Assembly: GCF_003073375.1 (NCBI RefSeq)
Contig: NZ_CP029002.1
Location: 792,001-856,000, forward strand
DNA from: Lysinibacillus sp. 2017
Lineage (GTDB): Bacteria; Bacillota; Bacilli; Bacillales_A; Planococcaceae
Reading direction: 5' to 3'
DNA: 64,000 nucleotides
Part shown: in pieces, positions 23,720 to 33,759 of the stretch
How the letters are laid out: the number at the start of each line of letters is the position of its first letter
How positions within the stretch are numbered: the stretch's first letter is position 1
Notes under the pieces: generated by a model
The model's database searches: none
Told to the model about the DNA's origin: nothing
Seen by the model: only the letters and a program-made list of their open reading frames with translations
Program-made: the position numbers and the translations under genes

Positions 23720-26035
23720 TTGAAAAAAATCATCGCATTTATGGCTGTTTTCTTATTCTTGATCCCTGTAATAACAGCATCTGCGGAAATGAAGATTAAC
23801 GTAGACTATGGTTTAAATGGACAAGGAAAGCAAGACATGCCACTTGGGGTAACGATTACGATTGAAAATGATGAGCAACCGTTTGATGGGGAGCTATTGA
23901 CGACATATCCTAGCAATTATTTATTACAAACGGGTCAAGTCTTTCGATTAAAACTCGAACCACACGAAAAATATTCGGAATTTTTCGTAATTGATAGCTA
24001 TCCCTATCAATTATATAACCAAAAATCGAAATCATTTGTACATGTATATGAGGGGAGTTTAGAAAAAGGGGATAAATATAAAAATTTTCAACTCAAAAAT
24101 TCTGAGCCTAAGCTTTATTCGTATGACACACATGTAGTCGGTATTTTAGGACTAAAGGATGTATCAAAGGCACTTCAAAAATTACGTGTAATAAAAGGGA
24201 ATGCTAATTTAGAAGTTCAATATTTTCCTATGGATACCGTACAAACAATTACCGATGTCCGTCAATTAGCTTTTATTAATACGTTAATTTTAGCAGAGCC
24301 ACTTAAACTTTATGATGAGGAGCAGCTTCAGATTCTTGTCAGTTGGATGAAAAATGGCGGTCAACTAATTGTTGATCAGGATGTAACATTTACACCAATG
24401 AAAGAGTTTGCTGCGTTACAAGCAAGCGAAGGTGCTACAAAGACAACGGTTTCAACTCAAAGTTTAGAACAGTTTTCGCGTGAAGGGACATTTCAGTCTG
24501 ATTTACCACTTGTGAAGAAGGATGCCTTAGAAAATTCGGAGCTGTTTGAAGTAGATGGTCTAATCCTTGCTGCAAAGCGTCCGGTAGGAATGGGTTCGCT
24601 TATACAGACAGCATTTTCTTTAACAGATCCAGTGCTATTAACGTCAGATGGCTATGCTAACTTACTAGCACAAATGATGAATCTTCAAACACCAATGTAT
24701 TCGAATTCAGCAGAAATTGAAATGTCTAATACGGTCGCATCAGTAAATGAGCTCTTTCCTGCTTTTGAATTTTCAATGTGGAAAATTTTAGCCGTGCTCA
24801 TCGTGTATATATTAGTGATTGGTCCAATTTTGTACTTTATTTTAAAGAAAAAAGATAAGCGAGAGTATGCATGGTGGATTATTCCTGCAATAGCTGTTGT
24901 CTTTTCACTTGGGTTATTTTTCATCGGAGCGCGTGATCGTATTGCGCAGCCGCAAATTCAACAAACGGCTGTTATCAAAGTAGGGGAGCAATCGCAGCAA
25001 TACTTTGTTCAGTCCTTACTTTCAAATCGTAGCGGAGATTATGAATTTGAATTTGGAAAAGAGCTCGATGTAACGGTTTACGGCAATGATTTTTCGAATT
25101 TACATGATTTCCAGAATGGTCGATGGAGCTATGTGAAAAATGAGGGTGACAAAAAACAATTACTATTAAAAAATGTCCCGTATTGGGATGTTGAGACGAT
25201 TGTAGGGAAGGGTGCCATCGATGTTGGCCAATTTAACGTTGATTTAACGAATGAAAATAGAACATTAGTTGGTACCATCACAAACAACTTTGATGTCGAT
25301 GTAACGAATGTGCAAATTTGGACGGGTGCGGAGCTAGTAACGATTGGTGATATGAAACGCGGTGAGACGACAACCGTTAATAAGACGATGCAACTTGCTG
25401 TATTATTACCAACTGTACTTCCAAATAACACAATGTACACAACACCAACACCTGAGACAATAGATACAGAACGAAAAAATCGATTAATAGCCCTTGCTCA
25501 AAGTATAATCGCAAGTGAGCAGTCACCAGCAATTATCGCCAATGCCAAAGACATCACGTATGGCGCTACACTAACGAAAAAGGCAACAACAGAATCGACA
25601 ACTTTACTTGTCCAGCCATTTACAGCAACTACTCAATTTACGGGTGAACTGATTTTAACGGAACAAGCCTTCCTCGTTTCACTGAATTCTGAAATGTATG
25701 GTGGGATGAGAGACCAAACCGTAACAAGTTTAAAAGATTGGTATTTTGATCCCGGTGAATATGAAGTGACCTATAAATTGCCACAACAATTAAAAGCAGA
25801 ACCGATGAACTGGTCGGAACTTCACTATGAGGTTGATGAATCATTTATGAAGGCACAAATTTGGAATGTATCAACGAATGAATATGAGCCATTTTCGTCG
25901 CAGTTTTCAACACAAGAGGTATCGAATTATTTGAAACAAGGGGAAATACGCTTCAAATGGACGATTTCAGAAAATATTTATAATCGTACATTTACTTCTC
26001 CAATAATCCAGCTGAAAGGAGCGCATGAATTATGA
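23720..26035 (+). CDS. Large secreted/membrane-anchored protein of an ABC system
   Basis: A 771-residue protein. It has an N-terminal signal sequence (cleavage plausible after ASA near residue 22) and an extracytoplasmic beta-rich region to about 360. Two adjacent transmembrane segments lie at about 368-420, and a second large extracytoplasmic region follows. One motif, NGGQLIVDQDVTF, recalls GATase-like segments in membrane proteins linked to ABC transporters. I cannot name a family. Its last codons overlap the ATPase gene by four bases, so it works with the ABC pair that follows. TTG 23720 is chosen, eight bases behind GGGAGGTGG. The longer frame from 23693 includes that site. Confidence 0.75.
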   Translation: MKKIIAFMAVFLFLIPVITASAEMKINVDYGLNGQGKQDMPLGVTITIENDEQPFDGELLTTYPSNYLLQTGQVFRLKLEPHEKYSEFFVIDSYPYQLYNQKSKSFVHVYEGSLEKGDKYKNFQLKNSEPKLYSYDTHVVGILGLKDVSKALQKLRVIKGNANLEVQYFPMDTVQTITDVRQLAFINTLILAEPLKLYDEEQLQILVSWMKNGGQLIVDQDVTFTPMKEFAALQASEGATKTTVSTQSLEQFSREGTFQSDLPLVKKDALENSELFEVDGLILAAKRPVGMGSLIQTAFSLTDPVLLTSDGYANLLAQMMNLQTPMYSNSAEIEMSNTVASVNELFPAFEFSMWKILAVLIVYILVIGPILYFILKKKDKREYAWWIIPAIAVVFSLGLFFIGARDRIAQPQIQQTAVIKVGEQSQQYFVQSLLSNRSGDYEFEFGKELDVTVYGNDFSNLHDFQNGRWSYVKNEGDKKQLLLKNVPYWDVETIVGKGAIDVGQFNVDLTNENRTLVGTITNNFDVDVTNVQIWTGAELVTIGDMKRGETTTVNKTMQLAVLLPTVLPNNTMYTTPTPETIDTERKNRLIALAQSIIASEQSPAIIANAKDITYGATLTKKATTESTTLLVQPFTATTQFTGELILTEQAFLVSLNSEMYGGMRDQTVTSLKDWYFDPGEYEVTYKLPQQLKAEPMNWSELHYEVDESFMKAQIWNVSTNEYEPFSSQFSTQEVSNYLKQGEIRFKWTISENIYNRTFTSPIIQLKGAHEL

Positions 26036-26973
26036 TTGAATTTCAGCATGTAAAGAAGAGCTACAATACGGTTCAAGCGCTAAAGGATTTAACCTTAACG
26101 ATTAAAAAAGGAACGATTTATGGATTTGTTGGGGCAAACGGTGCAGGTAAATCAACAGCGTTTTCTATTTTAGCCACACTCATTCCACCAACGTCTGGCG
26201 ATGTACTCGTCAACGGGAAAAGTGTTTTAACGAATGCGCATGATGTGCGAGCACTCATTGGTTATATGCCGGATTTTTTTGGAGTATATGATCAACTTAA
26301 AGTAGAAGAGTACTTAGACTTTTACGGTGCGGCCTATGCATTGCCTTCAAGTGTTCGTAAAGAAAAAATCACACAGTTATTAGCACTTGTCAGATTGTCT
26401 GAGAAACGACAGGAATACGTGGACGATTTATCGCGCGGGATGAAGCAAAGACTTTGTTTAGCAAGAACATTAATGCATGACCCTGACGTATTAATCTTAG
26501 ATGAGCCCGCATCAGGTTTAGATCCGAGGGCACGTGTTGAAATGCGTGATATTTTGAAGGATTTAAAAAGACTAGGGAAAACGATTTGCATTAGCTCGCA
26601 TATTTTACCAGAGCTCGCGGAAGTTTGTGATGAAATTGGCGTTTTACATGAAGGAAAATTAATCGCAAGTGGTAATATTTCAGAAATTCAAGCGCAGTTA
26701 CAAGCGGAGAAATGGATCACGTTGCAAACTGTTAGTGACTTACAGCAAGCACAGCAGTTTTTCATGTCACAACCAAATGTGAGCAATGTGTCAATTCAAG
26801 AACTTGGGCAGACGTTAACCTTTGCATTTAGCGGAGGGAACATGGAGCAAGCAAACTTACTAAAGTCGGCCATTGAAGCAACCATTCAAATTACATCATT
26901 TGAAGTGCAAAAGAAAAATTTAGAAGATGTTTTCATGGTAATTACAGAGGAGGTCATGCAGCATGAACAATAA
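26032..26973 (+). CDS. ABC transporter ATP-binding protein
   Basis: A 313-residue nucleotide-binding subunit with Walker A GANGAGKST (about 37), signature LSRGMKQRL, Walker B VLILDEPASGLD and the switch His in SSHILPE. The C-terminal ~80-residue extension is like that of ABC-2 drug/polysaccharide exporters (CcmA/GldA type). Its start overlaps the preceding gene (ATGATTG... within GAATTATGA) and its end overlaps the permease by 11 bp, so the three genes are translationally coupled. The substrate is unknown. Confidence 0.9.
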   Translation: MIEFQHVKKSYNTVQALKDLTLTIKKGTIYGFVGANGAGKSTAFSILATLIPPTSGDVLVNGKSVLTNAHDVRALIGYMPDFFGVYDQLKVEEYLDFYGAAYALPSSVRKEKITQLLALVRLSEKRQEYVDDLSRGMKQRLCLARTLMHDPDVLILDEPASGLDPRARVEMRDILKDLKRLGKTICISSHILPELAEVCDEIGVLHEGKLIASGNISEIQAQLQAEKWITLQTVSDLQQAQQFFMSQPNVSNVSIQELGQTLTFAFSGGNMEQANLLKSAIEATIQITSFEVQKKNLEDVFMVITEEVMQHEQ

Positions 26974-27781
26974 ACCTTTTAATCCTGTATTACTAAAAGA
27001 ACTAAAGCTACGATTCCGTAATGCGAAAAGCTTCTCGAGTTTAGCCTTTTATTTAATCGCGTTAACAATTTTTATAGTGGCCTATTTTATCATCGTGACG
27101 GGCATTATGGGCAATGGGTATATTCAACCTCAAACGAGCTTTATTTTATTTTGTTGCTTAACGATGTTGCAAATGGGGCTATTACTATTTATGGCACCTG
27201 CACTTACGGCGGGTTCGATTAGTACCGAACGTGAAAAACAAACGCTTAATATGTTATTAACGACGACTCAAACGTCGACACAAATCATCATAGGAAAACT
27301 AATGGCATCACTCGCATTTTTAGTGGTGATGTTAATCGCAACTTTACCGATGTATAGTGTGTTGTTTTTATTCGGTGGCGTATCACCCAAAATGCTCGGC
27401 TCGGTATTTTTAATCTTTTTATTAACCGTATTTGCGGTAGGAAGTGTCGGTATTTTGATTTCGACCGTGACGAAAAAGACGATTGTTTCGATGATTTCAA
27501 CGTATGGTGTGACGATCTTTTTAGCCTTATTTACAGCTATCTTTTTTGCGGTAGGCATGGTGAATCATGTAGTAGATCAGTCGGCCAATGTTTCGTATTT
27601 TTGGATTAGCTTAAATCCATTTGCTGTTGCATTAAGCATTATTTCCCCGGATATCGCGATTGGCATTAAAGAAGTAACGCAAGTCGAACTATCACCGATT
27701 TTACTATATTGCATTGCCTATATGTTAATAGGAATTATTAGCTTATGGATTGCGGTAAGGAAATTAAGAGAGACAAAATAA
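26963..27781 (+). CDS. ABC-2 type transporter permease
   Basis: A 272-residue membrane subunit with six predicted helices and the ABC-2 pattern GSISTEREKQTLNMLLTT after the second helix. It overlaps the ATPase gene and should form the transport channel as a dimer. With the upstream 771-residue anchored protein it forms a three-gene operon. The layout recalls gliding-type Gld ABC modules, but no further Gld genes are present, so that comparison is only architectural. The start follows GAGGTCATGCAGC. Confidence 0.87.
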   Translation: MNNKPFNPVLLKELKLRFRNAKSFSSLAFYLIALTIFIVAYFIIVTGIMGNGYIQPQTSFILFCCLTMLQMGLLLFMAPALTAGSISTEREKQTLNMLLTTTQTSTQIIIGKLMASLAFLVVMLIATLPMYSVLFLFGGVSPKMLGSVFLIFLLTVFAVGSVGILISTVTKKTIVSMISTYGVTIFLALFTAIFFAVGMVNHVVDQSANVSYFWISLNPFAVALSIISPDIAIGIKEVTQVELSPILLYCIAYMLIGIISLWIAVRKLRETK

Positions 27782-27820
27782 AAAACTGCGCAATTCGAGT
27801 TAAAGAATTGCGCAGTTTTT
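27780..27820. terminator. Bidirectional terminator between ABC operon and MFS gene
   Basis: AAAAACTGCGCAATTC and GAATTGCGCAGTTTTT are perfect inverted repeats. They end both convergent units. Confidence 0.93.
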
Positions 27821-29001
27821 CACGATGATTTCATTAAATGAGGTGCCTTTTTTGATGTCCAAGTAAAAGCTAAAATGAAGCAACCAACTAATACAACTGT
27901 TCCTAAGATATAAGGGGAGTCGGGATTCCACTCGAATAATATTCCAGCAAGTGCAGGGCCAAACATATTACCTAAACTCATGTAGGCATTGTTCATTCCC
28001 GCTGCAAATCCTTGTTCTTGCCCAGCTAACTTAGAAATGAGTGTATTAACGGCAGGTCGGATAAACGTCGTTGCAATCGAGAATAATGTAGCCACAACTA
28101 AAATAACGAAGAAGCCACTAATATAAATGACACATAGCATCATAACAGCTGCGACTAACAAGTTGACTAAAATCACTTTCATTTCGCCGAATCGTTTAAA
28201 CAATTTATTGACAATAAACATTTGAAGTATGACACCTGCGAAACCACCAACTGTTAAGATGATCGCAATATCTGTCGGTGTGTAGTTAAATTTACCATTT
28301 AGATATAAAGCAAGTGTTGCTTGGAAATTAGCAATTCCGAAGCTAAATGTGAATACAACGATCAAAAAGATAAAATACGAGGTTTTCACAGAACGAGCTA
28401 GCTGTTTGACTATATTTTCGCGTGGTGCAGAAACTTTGTTATTCTTCACATTTGGTAAAAAGATTGCTGAAAGAATAGCTGCAATTAATGCGACAACGCC
28501 AGCTAAATAAAAGGGAAATGTTAAATTAACATTCGCTAAAAAGCCCCCAATACCAGGTCCTATCATAAAGCCTAGAGACATCGCAGCCCCAATCATACCC
28601 ATGCCCTTGCCACGTTCTTCATAGGTTGTAATATCAGCAACGAATGCCATAATCGGTGGCATAATAAAGGCCGCGCCAACACCACTTAAAAATCGAGCTA
28701 AAAATAAAATCCAAACTTCCGATGCCATGCCAAATAAAATTTGGGAACAGCCATAAAGAACGAGCCCATAAACGATAAAGCGTTTACGGCCATGACGGTC
28801 AGATAAATCACCTGCAACGGGGGATAGTAAAAATTGTGCGAGTGCAAAGCTCGCAATTAAAAAGCCAAGCACTTGTCCACCTACGCCGAAAACTTGTAAA
28901 TAAGCAGGCATCACGGGAACAATAATGCCGATACCTCCCATTGTGATAAACATATTAAACATTAATAAGTAAAGTGCAAGCTTGTTTGATTTTTGCTCCA
29001 T
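27820..29001 (-). CDS. MFS drug efflux transporter (DHA1, NorA/Bmr-like)
   Basis: A 393-residue 12-helix major facilitator. Motif A (GDLSDRHGRKR) lies between helices 2 and 3. The antiporter motif C (GAAMSLGFMIGPGIGGF) lies in helix 5 and marks proton-drug exporters. The substrate cannot be read. The frame continues 22 codons upstream, but Met at 29001, behind AAAGG on its strand, starts the family-like sequence MEQKSNKLALYLL. It is monocistronic. Confidence 0.87.
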   Translation of the reverse strand: MEQKSNKLALYLLMFNMFITMGGIGIIVPVMPAYLQVFGVGGQVLGFLIASFALAQFLLSPVAGDLSDRHGRKRFIVYGLVLYGCSQILFGMASEVWILFLARFLSGVGAAFIMPPIMAFVADITTYEERGKGMGMIGAAMSLGFMIGPGIGGFLANVNLTFPFYLAGVVALIAAILSAIFLPNVKNNKVSAPRENIVKQLARSVKTSYFIFLIVVFTFSFGIANFQATLALYLNGKFNYTPTDIAIILTVGGFAGVILQMFIVNKLFKRFGEMKVILVNLLVAAVMMLCVIYISGFFVILVVATLFSIATTFIRPAVNTLISKLAGQEQGFAAGMNNAYMSLGNMFGPALAGILFEWNPDSPYILGTVVLVGCFILAFTWTSKKAPHLMKSS

Positions 29002-29152
29002 ATTCGCCAGCCTTTCAAATGAACGATTTCGATTTTTAAAATGAATATTTTTCCAATAGCATACCATATTGTAACGGCATTATCGATAAAAATCATCCTC
29101 CTATTGACTGATGTTATAAGCATATAATCAAGCATAAAATTAAATTGGCCAT

Positions 29153-29200
29153 AAAAAAACCGATCGTATCTTGTGAAAGAAGAGTGCGATCGGGTTTTTT
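29153..29200 (-). terminator. Terminator of the pot operon (minus strand)
   Basis: CCGATCG/CGATCGG with an inner ATCTT/GAAGA pairing. On the minus strand the stem runs into a T tract. Confidence 0.85.
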
Positions 29201-29202
29201 TA

Positions 29203-30279
29203 TTAACGTAAGCTCATTTTAAATTCTAAGAAGTGTTCGTTGTATTTACCTAACCATTCTAGGCCCAGGTTTTCGTATACTTCTAACTTTTCGCGTTGTT
29301 CATGCGTTGGGTAGAAGCGTTCATCATTGATTACCTCTTCATCTAATAATGCCCATGCTGCTTCGTTTGGCGATGAATAGCCAACATAATCTGCATTTTG
29401 TGCTGCGTTTTCAGGATCTAACATAAAGTTAATGAACTTATGTGCACCAGCTACATTTTTCGATGTTTTCGGAATGACCATGTTATCAAAGAAAATATTT
29501 GAACCTTCATAAGGTGTAGCAAAATCTAGTTCTTCATTTTCCCATAGCATATCGGCTGCTTGACCAGACCAAGTTAGTGCGACAGCAGCTTCGTTTTTGA
29601 CCATAAGTGGTGTAATTTCATCACCGATAATGGCTTTTACGTTTGGTGTTAAAGAAATTAGTTTATCTGTCGCTTCACTTAAAAGCACATCATCTTTCAC
29701 GTTTAATGAATGTCCAATCGAGTTTAAGCCCATCCCGATCACCTCACGAGAGCTGTCTACTAAAAATAGTTTGCCTTTTAATGAAGGGTCCCATAAATCT
29801 TCCCACGACTCGAATGTTAAATGGTCCTCAATTAAGTTTGGATTATAAACAATCCCAACCGTTCCCCAAAAATAAGGGATAGAATATTCATTGCCTTTAT
29901 CGAATGATAAATCTAAAAAGTCTCCATTAATATTAACTAAGTTCGGTACTAACTTATGATCGATTGGAATAAGTAAATCTTTTTCCTTCATCGATTCAAT
30001 TGTATATTCTGAAGGCACGGCGATATCATATGCCGAACCACCTTGCTCAATTTTTGTCATCATTGCTTCATTTGAATCGAATGTTTCATAGGTAACTTTA
30101 ATTCCTGTTTCCTCTTCAAATTTATCGATTAACTCAGGGTCGATATATTCACCCCAGTTAAAAATGGTTAATGTATCTTTGCTACCTGCGCTACCTTTCG
30201 ATTGCATTTGATCTGCTACAACAAATAATAGGGCGCAGACAATGATAATTGCAATGGTAGCTTTAACTAAATCTCTCAT
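29203..30279 (-). CDS. potD: Spermidine/putrescine ABC transporter substrate-binding protein PotD
   Basis: A 358-residue periplasmic-binding-type protein. After an N-terminal hydrophobic segment (about 7-24), the mature part starts with the PotD-like LTIFNWGEYIDPELIDKFEE. Conserved polyamine-site regions follow (AVPSEYTI, YFWGTVGIVYN, ALTWSGQA). No clear lipobox is present; the only early Cys (residue 15) sits inside the hydrophobic stretch, so it may be anchored by an uncleaved signal helix. It is last in potABCD and overlaps potC by four bases. Confidence 0.92.
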   Translation of the reverse strand: MRDLVKATIAIIIVCALLFVVADQMQSKGSAGSKDTLTIFNWGEYIDPELIDKFEEETGIKVTYETFDSNEAMMTKIEQGGSAYDIAVPSEYTIESMKEKDLLIPIDHKLVPNLVNINGDFLDLSFDKGNEYSIPYFWGTVGIVYNPNLIEDHLTFESWEDLWDPSLKGKLFLVDSSREVIGMGLNSIGHSLNVKDDVLLSEATDKLISLTPNVKAIIGDEITPLMVKNEAAVALTWSGQAADMLWENEELDFATPYEGSNIFFDNMVIPKTSKNVAGAHKFINFMLDPENAAQNADYVGYSSPNEAAWALLDEEVINDERFYPTHEQREKLEVYENLGLEWLGKYNEHFLEFKMSLR

Positions 30280-31076
30280 CGTTGTCCCTCCGCAGCATTA
30301 GATTTTGTACGTTTACTAATGAAGTAATACCCGATAACGATTATTAACGTCACCGCGAATACTAAACCAGAAATGGCGTTTACTGTTAAGGAAATACCAG
30401 CACGAGCCATCGAATAAATTTCAACTGATAATGTACTGAAGCCATTACCTGTTACGAAGAATGTCACGGCGAAATCATCTAATGAATACGTTAATGCCAT
30501 GAAGAATCCAGCGAAAATACCTGGTGCAATATACGGTAAAATAACACGTGTTAACACATCACGCTTCGTTGCACCTAAATCGCGTGCTGCATCAAGTAAA
30601 GAAGTGTTCATTTCTAATAATTTTGGCAATACCATTAAAACAACAATGGGCACACTAAATGCCACATGTGATACAAGAACGGATGCAAAGCCTAATTTAA
30701 CTCCAACCATTGTGAATAAAATTAAGAAGCTTGCCCCGATAACAACGTCTGGTGAAACGATTAGTACATTGTTTAAAGAGAGCAATGTATTGCGCATTTT
30801 TTTATCTTTAATCGAAACAATCCCAATGGCACCAAGTGTACCAATAACCGTTGCGATTAATCCTGATAGTAAGGCAACAATAACCGTATTAATTAAAATA
30901 ACAATCAGGCGTGAATCTGCAAATACCGCTTTGTAATGTTCTAATGTGAACGATTCAAAGTTATTCATATTGCCGCCACTATTGAATGAATAAAAAATTA
31001 AATAGAAGATAGGCGCATATAGAATGACGAATATTAAAACTAAATAGGCTTTAGAAGCTGCTGATAATTTTTTCAT
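30276..31076 (-). CDS. potC: Spermidine/putrescine ABC transporter permease PotC
   Basis: A 266-residue binding-protein-dependent permease with six helices. The EAA-type loop is DAARDLGATKRDVLTRVILP (about 165-185), which contacts the ATPase. It begins in the stop codon of potB and overlaps potD, so the operon is tightly coupled. PotC pairs with PotB to form the channel. Confidence 0.93.
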   Translation of the reverse strand: MKKLSAASKAYLVLIFVILYAPIFYLIFYSFNSGGNMNNFESFTLEHYKAVFADSRLIVILINTVIVALLSGLIATVIGTLGAIGIVSIKDKKMRNTLLSLNNVLIVSPDVVIGASFLILFTMVGVKLGFASVLVSHVAFSVPIVVLMVLPKLLEMNTSLLDAARDLGATKRDVLTRVILPYIAPGIFAGFFMALTYSLDDFAVTFFVTGNGFSTLSVEIYSMARAGISLTVNAISGLVFAVTLIIVIGYYFISKRTKSNAAEGQR

Positions 31077-31882
31077 TATGCGCGGCCTCCTTTAGATTTT
31101 TGCTTTGTTACAAGCATTGTTAAAATCATGAATAAAATTAAGAATACCGCAATCGTAGAACCCATACCCCAGTTTTGAGAGACAAGGAATTGTTGCTCAA
31201 TGGCAGTACCTAACGTAATTACTTGGTTACCAGCGATTAAACGCGTAATCATGAATAATGATAATGCCGGAATAAATGTAACTTGAATCCCTGATTTTAC
31301 ACCGTCAATAGTTAATGGAAAAATGACACGACGGAAAGTAGTCCAGCTTGAAGCTCCTAAATCTCGAGCAGCGAAAACAAGTGATGGATTCATTTTATCT
31401 AATGAGTTGAATATTGGAATAATCATAAACGGAATGAAGATGTAGACCGATACGAATACGAAACTGAAATCTGTAAATAAAATTTGCTTAGGATCAAAGC
31501 CGAACACTTTAATCATCGCGTTAATTGGACCACTTAATCCAAAAATTCCAATGAAAGCATAAGTTTTTAATAATAAGTTAATCCAAGACGGGATAATGAT
31601 TAACATTAACCAAAGCTGCTTGTTTTTTGTTTTTGTTAAAAGATAAGCAGTAGGGTAGGCAAATAATAACGTAAAGACCGTAATTAAAAACGCATACCAG
31701 AAACTACTTAACGTCATTTTTAAATAAACGGGCGTGAAGAATTTCACATAGTTGGCAAGTGTGAAGTCACCATTTAAATCTAACACTGAATAGTAAACGA
31801 TTAATGCGATTGGTGCGATTACGAATAAAAGTATCCAGAATAGATAAGGAATTAACGGTCCCTTTGCTGTTTTTTTATTCAT
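31076..31882 (-). CDS. potB: Spermidine/putrescine ABC transporter permease PotB
   Basis: A 268-residue permease with six helices and the EAA loop [20 protein letters not shown]. The open frame also allows starts at 31897 and 31891. The ATG at 31882, inside the last codons of potA, begins the family-like [16 protein letters not shown] and is preferred, though the ribosome site is not decisive. It forms the membrane channel with PotC. Confidence 0.9.
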   Translation of the reverse strand: MNKKTAKGPLIPYLFWILLFVIAPIALIVYYSVLDLNGDFTLANYVKFFTPVYLKMTLSSFWYAFLITVFTLLFAYPTAYLLTKTKNKQLWLMLIIIPSWINLLLKTYAFIGIFGLSGPINAMIKVFGFDPKQILFTDFSFVFVSVYIFIPFMIIPIFNSLDKMNPSLVFAARDLGASSWTTFRRVIFPLTIDGVKSGIQVTFIPALSLFMITRLIAGNQVITLGTAIEQQFLVSQNWGMGSTIAVFLILFMILTMLVTKQKSKGGRA

Positions 31883-32975
31883 CGTCTTCATCACCATATG
31901 CTTCTAAACGTTTGTCGAAGTCCTCTTCTGTTTCGTTTAAGCGCATGACGTGAATTGCTTCAGGGTCAAAATCTAACCCGATCTCTTCGCCAACGTCAGC
32001 TTTTTTCAGTGAGTGCACTAACCATTCATTGCCGTCTTTATCGTAAGTAGATAACTCATAGTGAACACCGCGGAATAATTGCGTATCCACTGTTACGATT
32101 AATTTCCCTTTATTAGGTGTTGTAATTTCTAAATCTTCTGGACGGATGACGATATCGATTTTTTCGTTTGACTTCATCCCACCATCGACACATTCGAATT
32201 CTTTGCCAGCGAATTTAACTTTATAGTCTTCGATCATAATGCCATCTACGATATTAGATTCACCGATGAAATCTGCAACAAAGCGGTTAATTGGCTCATC
32301 GTAAATATCAACTGGCGTACCTGATTGCTTAATTTCACCATTAGATAGAACGAAAATTTCATCACTCATTGCAAGTGCTTCTTCTTGGTCATGCGTAACG
32401 AATACGAATGTTTTTCCAAGACGTTGTTGTAATTCACGTAACTCATATTGCATTTCCGTACGCAATTTTAAGTCCAAAGCCGATAATGGCTCATCTAGTA
32501 AGATTACTTCCGGGTCATTAACGATGGCACGTGCAATGGCAACACGTTGGCGTTGGCCACCAGACATTTCTGAAATTTCACGGTTGCCATAGCCTGCTAA
32601 GTTTACAAATTTTAATGCTTCTTGGACACGTCGCTGTACTTCTGCTTCTTTTACTTTCTTTATACGTAAACCGAACGCGACATTCTCAAATACATTTAAG
32701 TGAGGGAATAGAGCGTAATCTTGGAATACTGTGTTTACTTGACGTTCATTGGCAGGTACGTCATTAATGCGTCTTCCATCGAAATAAACATCGCCTGTAG
32801 AAGCGTCTGTAAAGCCTGCGATAATACGTAAAATAGTCGTTTTCCCACAACCAGATGGTCCTAGTAATGTATAAAACTTACCACGTTCTAATTCAAAATT
32901 AATATTTTTTAATACAACTGTACCGTCATCATATGATTTTGTGACATTTTCAAAGCGAATAATTGTGTTATCCAT
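31875..32975 (-). CDS. potA: Spermidine/putrescine ABC transporter ATP-binding protein PotA
   Basis: A 366-residue ATPase with Walker [10 protein letters not shown], signature [15 protein letters not shown], Walker [13 protein letters not shown] and switch His in [13 protein letters not shown]-terminal TOBE regulatory domain (about 270-340) and an acidic tail follow. It is the first structural gene after the regulator, in the same order as B. subtilis potABCD. The start follows AGGAGGC on its strand. Confidence 0.95.
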   Translation of the reverse strand: MDNTIIRFENVTKSYDDGTVVLKNINFELERGKFYTLLGPSGCGKTTILRIIAGFTDASTGDVYFDGRRINDVPANERQVNTVFQDYALFPHLNVFENVAFGLRIKKVKEAEVQRRVQEALKFVNLAGYGNREISEMSGGQRQRVAIARAIVNDPEVILLDEPLSALDLKLRTEMQYELRELQQRLGKTFVFVTHDQEEALAMSDEIFVLSNGEIKQSGTPVDIYDEPINRFVADFIGESNIVDGIMIEDYKVKFAGKEFECVDGGMKSNEKIDIVIRPEDLEITTPNKGKLIVTVDTQLFRGVHYELSTYDKDGNEWLVHSLKKADVGEEIGLDFDPEAIHVMRLNETEEDFDKRLEAYGDEDDE

Positions 32976-32993
32976 ACAAAAGCCTCCTAAGCC

Positions 32994-33536
32994 TTATAAA
33001 TAAGATTGTGTTGCGACTAATAGTAATTTTGTAATTCCATTGTGCGCATTAAAAATTTGATGATTCGAAGATGCTTCGTAATAGACAGCATGACCTTCCC
33101 CTGCGATATATTCGTCATTGCCTAGAACAACACGAATTCTTCCGTTTATAACATAAATGAATGTTTCTGCTAATGATGGAGCAAACTCTTTAAATTCTGC
33201 ATCCTTTTGAAGTGTAATGAAAACAGGTTCCATTTCTTTTTCATTTGATGTTGGAATTAACCATTCGATTTCATATTTTTTTTCATGATCAATAAAGCTT
33301 GTTTGGTCATCTTTCGTAAAAACAATTTTTTCATTTTTCTGTTCATCATCAAAAAAGTCTCGCGGTGAGCACCCGAGAACTTCTAATAAATTGAATAAAG
33401 TTTCAATTGATGGTGAGTTTAGATCTCGTTCAAGTTGAGAAATGTATCCTTTTGTTAAGTCTGTTCGTTCACCAAGTTCTTCTTGGGTTAGCCCTTTTTT
33501 AATGCGAAGGGCCTTGATCTTATTGCCAATTTGCAT
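32994..33536 (-). CDS. XRE-cupin transcriptional regulator of the pot operon (PuuR/YdcN type)
   Basis: A 180-residue regulator. The helix-turn-helix covers about 6-60 (GLTQEELGERTDLTKGYISQ) and a C-terminal cupin domain covers about 110-178 (EFAPSLAETFIYVINGRIRV). This architecture is frequent in polyamine and amino-acid operon regulators, where the cupin is thought to sense the ligand. Being first in the potABCD unit suggests autoregulation. The start is ATG 33536, nine bases behind GTGGAG; five upstream codons in frame contain that site. The name potR has been used for similar genes, but I do not assign it. Confidence 0.85.
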   Translation of the reverse strand: MQIGNKIKALRIKKGLTQEELGERTDLTKGYISQLERDLNSPSIETLFNLLEVLGCSPRDFFDDEQKNEKIVFTKDDQTSFIDHEKKYEIEWLIPTSNEKEMEPVFITLQKDAEFKEFAPSLAETFIYVINGRIRVVLGNDEYIAGEGHAVYYEASSNHQIFNAHNGITKLLLVATQSYL

Positions 33537-33555
33537 ATAATCACGCTCCACTAGT

Positions 33556-33614
33556 AGTTTACTTCTGTTAAACTCTAAGTATGGAAGTTTACTTTAACAA
33601 AACTTTAAGTTTAC
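33556..33614. promoter_or_regulatory. Repeated AGTTTAC motifs, putative operator of the pot operon
   Basis: Three AGTTTAC copies lie at 33556, 33586 and 33608. The first also forms an inverted repeat with GTTAAACT (33567-33574). Further upstream is a palindrome TATACAT-A-ATGTATA near 33630-33645. The copies lie just upstream of the regulator start, where a self-repressor would bind. This is inference from position and repetition. Confidence 0.4.
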
Positions 33615-33759
33615 GAAAACAATAATAATTATACATAATGTATACAGAATTTCAAGTATAATAATGGTATTAAAAAATAAATATTCTTTTAGAAATAAAA
33701 TCATTTGTCATTTCACGGAAATTGAGAGGCATCATATGCTAACTTGAGGAGGAGATAAA

